Below, piece by piece: positions 56,524 through 64,000 of a stretch of 64,000 nucleotides of DNA. The number at the start of each line of letters is the position of its first letter. Position 1 is the first letter of the stretch. A model generated the notes under the pieces. That model searched no databases. It was not told where the DNA came from and saw nothing but the letters and a program-made list of their open reading frames with translations. Source of the DNA: Macrolepiota albuminosa. Lineage: Eukaryota; Basidiomycota; Agaricomycetes; Agaricales; Agaricaceae. Position numbers and translations under genes: made by a program. The stretch lies in the NCBI GenBank assembly GCA_027475525.1, contig JAMWFC010000090.1:186001-250000 (forward strand). Direction: 5' to 3'.

Positions 56524-58351
56524 CTAGTGAGGGGTCTCCAGGCCCCCCTTCCCTCCCTCTCCCCCGCTGGACCGCGACGGCCAACCCCGGGGCTCCTCTC
56601 CCTCCTGCTCCTCCGGAACGTACTCCTGTGACGCCTCCTCTAGCAGCTGGTCCCAGGACGGAAGGGGCTCGCCTTCGTTCAGAATTCTCTCGAACCAGGT
56701 GCCCAGCGCTGGGACGTTCCTCCGCCGGTGTGCCGAGACCAGCCTCCCCAGCAGGTCCAACCCACGCTCCACCCCGGGGGTTGCCAACTCGGGCCGCTGA
56801 CCCTCCTGCAGAGAAGCCAGCGCCGCAGCCGCCCCGTCCAGGAGCAGGCGGTGCTCCCGGGCCCAACCTAGGAAATCAGCACGGGAACTTGGTAGAGGGG
56901 CTCCAACCACTCACTCAAAGCCGCCATCCAGGCGACGACCACGTCCTGCAGGCTCTGGGGGGCCGGCTCCAGATGACCCGTCCCTTGCTCCAGCCGGGCC
57001 CGTAGCGCGTCCCGCTCAGCCTCCAACGCTCCTCGTGCAACCCGCGCCTCCTGCAGCTCCCGAGCTGCCGCCTCCCGGTCCTCCTCCATCCACCGCCGAG
57101 CTGCCGCCTCCTGCCTCACCGCCTCCTCGCTCCGAGCCAGGGTCGTCCGAACCCCCCGCAGGTGTTCAGCTGTGACCTGATGGTGGTCAACCAGCTCCTG
57201 CCTCTCCTGCTTGGCCCGATCCACGCGCTCCTGGAGCGCCCTCACGTCCACACCCAGCGGCCGCCCCGACAAGGGGGAGAAGACCGCCGGAGACAGGTGC
57301 AGGGAAGGAGCCGGGGAAGAGGACTCCCGGGAGAGCCGTGGCTGCTTGGAAGGGCCGGGAGAAGGACTGGGCGACGCCCGCCGCTTCCCCTTGTCGGCAC
57401 GACTTGCCCCGGCCCGGGTTGCCCGGCGCGTGACCAGGACCATGGGCCGGCCCCGACTCCCCACCCCCGCCGCCCCCCTGACCCGAGATCCCCTCGTCGG
57501 GGCAGCGCCTCCCCCGGAACCCTCCGGCGCCCCCACCGGCGGCTCAACCACCCAGTCCCTCTCCTCCACCCCCATCCGGCATGTCAAACCCCCCAACGGC
57601 CACCCCTGCTCCCGCACCATGCAACGCGCCCTCCACAAAGCGGAAACGGAGCAGCGCTCGTGGTTGTCGCGACACGCCTTGCACACCGACGAGTCTCTCC
57701 GGGATGACGGGCTGGGGGCCTCGAAATGGCACGGCACCATCCGGCGAGCGCAGTGCACACACTGGGTCGACGTTAGCGGCGGCCACAAAGGTACAAAGTC
57801 ACTTACCGGCCCGTTACTCACGCACCACGCATGGGTGGGCAACCCCCGGGGCCTCTCAAGGGCCTGCTCGAACATCGACTGCGACACGGCGGCCCACGGG
57901 ATACGCAGATCCTCCGGGACCACCGACACGGTGCCGGGGGCCATCCCCGATCGACGAAAACGCGGGGCGACCAAGCGGGGGCAAGGTGAAGGGGGAGGGC
58001 GGGGGGGTCGGACGGTCATCCGCGCGACAGTGGGCACGGGGCGACTGGGACCCGCCTGAGGGGCTACCGTGGGAACCGACGGCGGGGGACTGACTGGTGC
58101 CTCCGGGGCAGCCTCCGGCAGGCGACTGGGTCCCGCCTCCGGGGCAAGTGCGTTTTGTTGTTCTAAAAAAAGGGAGGTTGATCGGGCCAAGCAAAAAACA
58201 CGCGAATGCACCTACGTTGCTGAAAGAGCGCCGCAACACGCTCCTGATCCAGGCGGCGCCAATACCGGGCATCCCGGGCCTCCCATACGACCAAAGGCGC
58301 GACTTCGTTGGTGGGCGGGGGCGTCGGAGAATGCGTCGGGGTGCGCGACAT
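56524..58351 (-). CDS. A1 antisense gene: Zn-cluster and coiled-coil protein, 560 aa, four exons
   Basis: Exons on the minus strand: 58351-58216, 58162-57807, 57761-56915, 56867-56524, total 1683 nt, in phase, no stop. Introns of 45-53 nt have GT..AG ends; intron 2 has GTAAGT and CTAAC. The protein starts MSRTPTHSPTPPPTNEVAPL. At about residues 165-201 it has CVHCARRMVPC and CKACRDNHERC, spaced C-x2-C-x6-C-x15-C-x2-C-x6-C. This matches the fungal Zn2Cys6 cluster except for a longer middle loop. A basic KGKRRASPSPSPGPSK stretch (possible nuclear signal) and an Arg/Glu-rich coiled coil of about 85 residues follow; the end has SWAREHRLLLDG. It lies opposite to pol, with its start beside the 3' LTR. 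DNA or RNA binding is plausible but unproven. Confidence 0.78.
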
Positions 58352-58371
58352 GGTTGAGTTTGATGGGAAAA

Positions 58372-58525
58372 TTTTTTTTCGATACGTGTCAGGACATGTG
58401 ACGGATCCCACGCCCGGACCCCGGCCCGTGCCACCGTCTACGCGCGCCTTTTTTTTCGATACGTGTCAGGACATGTGACGGATCCCACGCCCGGACCCCG
58501 GCCCGTGCCACCGTCTACGCGCGCC
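58372..58525. repeat. 77-bp tandem duplication upstream of the A1 antisense gene
   Basis: 58372-58448 repeated at 58449-58525, between the antisense start codon and the LTR. Confidence 0.9.
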
Positions 58526-58555
58526 TCGGAGGGTCTCGGCGCTAAGGGGGGGTGA

Positions 58556-59347
58556 TGTCACGACCCCCTCCGGATCCACCCCGAGACACCCCTGGAACCC
58601 CACCCGCTAACCCTCCCCCCGACCCCGCAGAACGCGCCCCGCCATCACTACTACCGGCACCGCCATCACACGCATCAACGGCCGCCATCATCCGTCAACG
58701 ATCACCATCAGCCAGCCCCCCGGGACCCTTGCATCATGGACCCCGGGACCAACCGCCATCAACGATCGGATCTCGCGGCGCGGCCATCACGCATCACGCA
58801 CCACGCATCACAACTCCCTCCACGCCAATTGATCGCGCGTCCCCACACGCGCGATCCCGGTATACAGTCCCTGCCCGCTACTCAATGGCCCCCGGAACTC
58901 ATCCTAGACACCCCGGAACCCCGAGACACGTCCCCGTAGTACTTATAGCATAGCTCCCCACTGTATTCGCCAGTCTGGATATTGCATAACTGTTACTTCG
59001 GATATTGCGTGCCCCTTGCTTGACTGGTACGCCTTGTTTGGTACGCTTCGACTGGCACGCCTTAGTATTCGCGTGCTCTAAGCTTTGGTATGCACTTCGC
59101 GACTCTTAAGTTACTAACTTGGTCTCGTCTTAGAACCTCTGGTTCACGACTCGACCCCCTCTAACCCCAGTTACCTCCAACCCAAAACCTCCGGACTCTA
59201 GTCCCCTATCCCGGGATTACCCCTGTCCCCGTCTTGAACCCCGGAGCCCTAGCCTCGGAGTTCCAGACACCCGAGTATTCGTAGGTCAAGTCCGCATCGT
59301 AAGGGTGTTGCTTTCCCGGAAGGCCCCCGACTCAGCGGAACCTGACA
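58556..59347 (+). repeat. A1 3' LTR
   Basis: 792 bp, TGTCACGACC..GCGGAACCTGACA, followed by CATCT (59348-59352), the A1 target duplication. Confidence 0.9.
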
Positions 59348-59352
59348 CATCT

Positions 59353-61731
59353 GGCTTACCCATGCTCCATCCAGGTTTGTGATGCAGAGAGAAGTTGAAG
59401 TTGGCCAGATACAAGGACCATCGAGCCTGTCGGCGGTTAAGTTTCTTGGCCGTCCGAAAGTACTCTAAGTTCTTGTGATCAGTCCACACCTCGAATTTAT
59501 GCCTGGCACCCTCAAGGAAATGTCGCCACTCCTCAAATGACCGAATGATAGCTAGCATCTCCTTGTCATGGATCTCATAATTTTGCTCCACAGCATTGAG
59601 ACTCTTGGAGTAGAAAGCCACAGGATGCCACTTACCATCCTCCCTTGACTGTTGAGAGAGAACGGCTCCAGTAGCAAAATCTGAGCTATCAGCTTCGACA
59701 CGAAAGGGAGAGTCATCATCTGGAAATATAAGGACAGACAGGCTTTGAAGTGACTGCCTGTTTGAGGGCGTCAAAGGCTGTCTGCTGTGCTGCATCCCAG
59801 TGCCAAGGAGTGTCCTTAGTGGTGAGATTGAAGAGGGGCCAGGCATGGTGTGAGAAATCCTGAATAAACCTCTGGTAGAAGTTGGTGAAACCCAGGAAGG
59901 CCTGAACCTCCTTCTTGTTCTTAGGCTCTGGCCACTCCGCTACACCAGCCACCTTGACTGGGTCCATCTCAGCCATTCTATGAGAGATGATCAGTCCAAG
60001 ATATTCAACCTTAGTCTGCTCAAACTCACACTTCTCTGGCTTAAGATAGAGCTGGTGCTGGCGAAGATGTTCCAGTATGATGCACGTAATCCGACGATGC
60101 TCCTCTAGAGTCTTGGTATAGATGAGAATATTGTCAAGGTATATGCACACAACACCTTCCACTATGAGGTCTTGGAAAATGTCGTTCATCATGGTCTGGA
60201 AGGTGGCAGGGCTATTAGTGAGGCCAAAGAACATTACCAGAGGTTCAAAGAGTCCACAATTTGTTCAGAATGCTCCCTTCCACTCATCTCCTTCTTTGAT
60301 GCGCACATTGTTGTAGCCCCAGCAGACATCCAACTTGGTAAAGTAGCGTGCACCTCAGAGGTTGTTGACAAGCTCTGAAATGAGTGGTAAGGGGTAGCAA
60401 TTCTTCACAGTCATCGCATTCAAGACTTGATAGTCCTGAACCAGACGTAGAGATCCATCCTTCTTCTTAATGAAGAAGACTGGAGAGGCCATCGGAGACT
60501 TTGAGGGACGGATGCGACCAGAGTCTAAATTCTCCTGCAAAAAGGCATCAAGCTCATCCTGTTCTCTGGGAGAGAGTGGGTAGACCTTGCAGCTAGAGGG
60601 CTCAGCGTTGGGCGTAAGCTCAATTGCATGGTCCCACTGCTTATGCTCTGGCAGGGAGTCAAATGATGCCTTAGAGAAAACATCCTCAAAGTCTTGCAGG
60701 TGATGAGGAACTGCATCTCAGAACGACTTAGGAGCAGAGTTGGCAGCAAATGCCTGAGCTAGCTGCTGGGAGGTAGTTTGGCTAGCTCTAATCTCTGCTA
60801 CAGTTGGTGGAGGTCGTAACGTAGTTGCATAAATTCTATCACCTGTCTTGATAGCCTCATCTGGAGACTCTGGGTTGGGAGCACACCCAAATTCACCCTC
60901 ACATCCATCTTCCATCTGGGCTTCACTCGCTACACCTCGAACGTCCTCATAGAGGGCCTCTCTATAAGGTAACGCCAAGGGAGGAGGATCCAGTAAGTCG
61001 AGGTCTGCAAAGGGGAGGTGTCCAACTCGGCAAGCCCGGATAGCAGCACGCTCACAGACTGACTCTCTGCGCTCCTCTCTAACTTCCTTGGCACATGTGA
61101 AACACTGTCGAGGGCAGCGGCTCATGCTCACCTTACCCTTGGCCCAGTCAATCTCAGGATTGTGATCATGCAGCCAGGAGAACCCAAGTATCATGTCCTG
61201 CTTTCCTAGGCTGGTAACCACAAAGACTGCACGCTCCAAATGAGTCTGATAACAAAGGACTAAATCCACCACTGAGCAGATGGATCCAGCTTCATTGAGT
61301 GTACCGTCAATGTTATAGACTGGAATAGGGTGAGAGAGGGGACGGGTAGTGAGCTGGTGTTGTTCCACATAATGGGTGTCTAGGAAGAGTCCAGTAGCAC
61401 CACTGTCCAAGAGAGCTATGACGCTTTGAGTCTGCTGAGTGTCAGTTGTCTCAATCTCCACATTCAGACGCAGAGAGTTGGGAGAGGGAGTAGAGGCAAC
61501 AACATAGCGACGAGGAAGGCGTCATTCCCAAGCTGGAACATGTGGTCGTTGGACAGGGGAAGGAGGAGAGGAGGTCTTAGCTGAGGCTTGGACCAAGGGG
61601 GTATTTTGTACGTCGGAGGGGGTGCTTACAGTTTCAGTCAGAGAATCAGGAACAGGGAGTGATACATTAGAAGACTCTACTGATTGACATGTAAACTGAT
61701 TAGCACCAGGCGGCGGAGGCGTACAACTCAT
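59353..61731 (-). pseudogene. Element B protease, RT and RNase H
   Basis: Protease has ALLDSGATGLFLDTHYVEQH (near 61400) and ends FSWLHDHNPEIDW. A cysteine-rich stretch follows (CPRQCFTC). RT runs from [19 protein letters not shown] through KLDVCWGYNNVRIKEGDEWK to the metal loop IYLDNIL (YLDN, not YLDD) near 60130. RNase H has VEADSSDFATGAVLSQQ, IHDKEMLAIIRSFEEW and WTDHKNLEYF and breaks at the A1 insertion. Stops after AWE, KSF, NNL and GAF are all TGA for expected CGA; R-to-C changes (DVCWGY, TNCGLF) also fit CpG decay. Confidence 0.8.
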
Positions 61732-61871
61732 CCGTCGCTCTATTGAAAACCCTCCCCTGCAGAACCAAAGGACACATCTGATGGTTCTGCTACAGCTTCC
61801 ACAGGACCCAAGGACTCCTCCAAAGGTTCTGCTTCAGTCTGTACATCTGAGGAGGGGTTTCCTCAAACATC

Positions 61872-63005
61872 TCAGGCAGCAAGGAGCTGGAGAAGGAGCT
61901 CCTCCTGCTCTAAGGCTGAGAGATAGCACACCTCTAACCTCTGGGGACAATACTGAGCAAAGTGACCAGGCTTTCCACAGCGACAGCAGAGGAGAGGAAG
62001 GGAGGAACGTTGACGAGAGGCATCGACATCCATATGTACTCCAAAAGGAAGAGGACGTGCTGCAGATACCTGAGCTGGGAGTGGAGCGCGAAATGGAAGG
62101 GAGGGCTGGATGGGATGACGAGCAGAAAACGATGCCTGTGAGGTGGAGCGAGGGGCAGTTCCATGGTGGAGCTCACATTGTAACTCCATGAGCTGCCACT
62201 AATCACGTGCTACCTGATACCAGGTCTCAATACGTGTGTCATCAGGTCATCCCTCAGCCATGCTATTGATCCAGTCCATGAGAGAGGGAAGGAGGCCATC
62301 TTGGAAGATGAGACAGAGCTGAAGACCATCTGGATAACAGGCCTGTTCAGCGAGAGCTCTGAAGGAGTCGATGTACTCATCTAGGGTCCGCTTCCCCTGC
62401 CCATATCGATGAGGATCTTGAAGAGTGAGGGCTGCCACCTTAGCAGGGTCCAAGGGGAAGAACTCTGTCTGAAACTCCTTCTCAAACTGATCCCAACTTC
62501 CAAAACTCTCCACTCCTTCAGGGCGTCGAAAGACTTGTAGCGTGTATGTCAAAGCTCGCCCAGACTTCATGTAAGAAAGAACCCAAGCGATCTTGAAAGC
62601 ATCAGAGGAAAAAGCCTCACCACTGAGCTGAATATAGGTGATGCAGGACTGCAGGAAATGCTTGCCTATCGCTTGGTCACCATTGAATGTGTCTGAGAGT
62701 GCTGGGCGAGGAAGATTGGCATGAACTGGAGAGGAGGCCCCAAAGCGAGGGACTGGGGGTATGCCAGCCCTAACTGGAGGTGCCTGGAGAGGGGTAGGAG
62801 TGAGAGGAAGACGCTTTAAGAGGGCCTGAAGGGAATGGGAGATGGTGTCTGTGGCCTGACATAATCCAGCAAGTTCGGTGGTGTGGAGGGTGAGGGAAGC
62901 TTGAGTAGTCTGCACCTGAGTCTCCAGAGCAAGCAAGCGACCCCAGGCATCATCCTGAGGGGCAGAAGCATCCAGGGGAGTGTCTGAGGGGGCTGGTTGG
63001 GTCAT
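61872..63005 (-). pseudogene. Element B gag
   Basis: Starts MTQPAPSDTPLDASAPQDDA at 63005. Capsid-like region: FNGDQAIGKHFLQSCITYIQ, FGSWDQFEKEFQTEFFPLDP, TLDEYIDSFRALAEQACYPD. TGA after MAEG and TAG after VARD interrupt the frame, which continues to a CCHC knuckle CCRCGKPGHFAQYC near 61940-61970. Both stops fit C-to-T changes. A proline-rich linker with further TGA stops leads to protease. Confidence 0.78.
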
Positions 63006-63106
63006 AGAAGCAACAGAGGGGCAGGGAGTAATCCAGTGGGGGAGGGACCTAAAGGGGCAAGAGAGGGCTCAAGCAGGCTGAAGGGGGCTCCCAGACCGAA
63101 ATGTAG

Positions 63107-63117
63107 AGACTTGTTCT
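63107..63117 (-). promoter_or_regulatory. Self-priming site of element B
   Basis: Minus strand AGAACAAGTCT lies two bases after the 5' LTR. It is the exact reverse complement of AGACTTGTTCT inside the LTR (plus-strand AGAACAAGTCT at 63244-63254; also near 7910 and 29428 in the solo LTRs). Confidence 0.55.
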
Positions 63118-63119
63118 GC

Positions 63120-63618
63120 TGTAAGGGCGACCTCTAGAGGCTGTGGCTCAGTCACACAGCTGGCAGAGGGAGATCCAAAGTGTATTAGAATATATACTGA
63201 CAATATCAAGGTAGCTACTCACCTGGCAGAGGGAGATCCAAAGAGAACAAGTCTAGGGATTTCCTATGCCAGGTTGGATGCTTCTGGGGCCTCTGAAGCA
63301 TGGGAAACAACTGTACAGTACAACAAAACCTTAAAAACTCGAAAATTGCCTATACAAACACTTGTACAAATAAGGGGCAAACTCTGGCAAACTCTGGCTT
63401 ATATAAGCGGTCTGGAAGCAGTGCTGAGTGGGCCCACACTTGTCTGAATGGTGGCTAAAGAACCAGAGCATCTCAAGGGCTGAGAGTAGTACTAACAGAT
63501 AGTGTTGGAAGAATAGAAACAGTAAAATGAAATAATGTCAGAAGAAATAAGAGAATGAATGAAAGGAGAGTGAAGAGATAAGGAGTGAGAAAAGGAAGAA
63601 ATGAGGAGTCCCCTGACA
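63120..63618 (-). repeat. Element B 5' LTR
   Basis: 499 bp, plus-strand ends TGTAAGGGCG..CCCCTGACA. Same family as the three plus-oriented B LTRs. The 3' LTR of B is missing, so no target duplication can be tested. Confidence 0.85.
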
Positions 63619-63681
63619 TAGCTGGTGGAAGCGCTTACAACTTAGAATAATGGCAATTCTCTGTGACAGGCAGCTTAGTGT

Positions 63682-64000
63682 TGATAGGCTTCTACTTGGA
63701 CTGAGCGCATCAAGGGGCACACTACAGGCCTATGGACACTGGCTATACTGGAGACCCTAGCCATCTTCTTGGACATAGGACACCATGGGCCTTAGCACTT
63801 AGTTATAAGTGTTGTTTATCAGTCTAAACCACCACTATTAGGCCTGCAGCATACACCACTCATTGACTTTAAAGAATTAGGAGATCCAGGACTTATGGTG
63901 CTAGCACAATGGTGGGGACATGACTTTGACCAAACCCCAATCAGTTCTATAAAGGGGTTAGCATTAGGTGCTGCCATTTGATGAGGCACTTCAATCAGAA
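63682..64000 (+). repeat. Start of a decayed family-E LTR, running off the window
   Basis: TGATAGGCTTCTACTTGGAC matches the start of the solo LTR at 34027. Later blocks also match with C-to-T differences, including GACCAAACCCC-AATCAGT and GAGGCACTTCAATCAGAA. Confidence 0.75.

Larger units (their letters stand above)
31049..59347 (+). mobile_element. Element A1: chromodomain Ty3 retrotransposon holding A2 and a solo LTR
   Basis: Bounded by LTRs 31049-31834 and 58556-59347 and by the target duplication CATCT (31044-31048 and 59348-59352). It lies in element B between RNase H and integrase. Plus-strand gag (31868-36094) is interrupted by a solo LTR, pol begins in the -1 frame (36088-37866) and resumes at 54221-56256 after nested element A2, and an antisense gene follows before the 3' LTR. 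About 650 bp of RT is hidden by the N gap. The LTRs differ by about five substitutions and two indels by eye, so the insertion is recent. Confidence 0.88.
30225..63618 (-). mobile_element. Element B: Ty3 retrotransposon split by the 28-kb A1 composite
   Basis: Order on the minus strand: 5' LTR (63618-63120), self-priming site, gag (63005 to about 61870), protease, RT and RNase H (61461-59353), then the A1 insertion (59347-31049), then integrase (31048-30225). The frame runs across the insertion: GWSMGKPD ends at the CATCT duplication and ALSRRADH follows on the other side. Integrase is cut off just before its catalytic glutamate, where element C gag begins, so the 3' part and 3' LTR are lost. 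Many CGA-to-TGA stops show it is dead. Confidence 0.8.

Overview
This window reads as genomic DNA of a filamentous basidiomycete, most likely an agaricomycete. It has many 44-90 nt introns with GT..CTAAY..AG signals, a 14-exon secreted carboxylesterase and chromodomain Ty3 (gypsy) retrotransposons. Only about 5 kb (roughly 12.2-17.2 kb) looks like host gene space, and the two genes I can support there are both on the minus strand. The rest is nested and decayed mobile DNA. There is nothing bacterial and no CRISPR array.

Layout. 1-9.4 kb: AT-rich decayed repeats with two tyrosine-recombinase remnants, a decayed minus-strand Ty3 pol carrying two solo LTRs with perfect 5-bp target duplications, and a minisatellite. 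9.40-11.17 kb: a small complete Copia-like element with gag but no pol. 12-17.2 kb: host genes. 17.46-18.63 kb: a foldback (long inverted repeat) element. 18.64-30.22 kb: element C, a minus-strand chromodomain Ty3 element with a large unrecognised extra ORF downstream of integrase, carrying one solo LTR. 30.2-63.6 kb: element B, a minus-strand Ty3 element split by a 28-kb composite. In that composite, element A1 (LTRs 31049-31834 and 58556-59347, target duplication CATCT) is itself split by a second copy, A2 (LTRs 37967-38750 and 53426-54220). A2 is split by element F (47463-52215), which has gag only, and A1 gag is split by a solo LTR of family E (34027-35069).

How the parts work. A1 and A2 encode Gag with a CCHC knuckle, then in the -1 frame two successive aspartic-protease domains, reverse transcriptase, RNase H, integrase and a chromodomain. 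Their LTR/leader junction carries a 13-nt complement to the predicted transcript start, as in Tf1-type self-priming. Between pol and the 3' LTR, both copies carry a four-exon gene on the opposite strand. It encodes a protein with a fungal-type six-cysteine cluster, a basic stretch and a long coiled coil. The A1 version is open for 560 codons; the A2 version becomes open for 539 codons when F and one copy of its 4-bp target duplication are left out. This antisense gene is the strongest candidate for something undescribed. Elements B and C are dead: nearly all their stops are TGA where CGA is expected, and active-site changes (YLDN, DSR) also fit CpG decay.

Assembly caution. The window contains 24 tandem duplications, all with a period of exactly 77 bp, in genes and transposons alike, plus two 100-N gaps. 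I read these as unmerged contig overlaps from a k=77 graph assembly. They break many reading frames and should be collapsed before gene calling.
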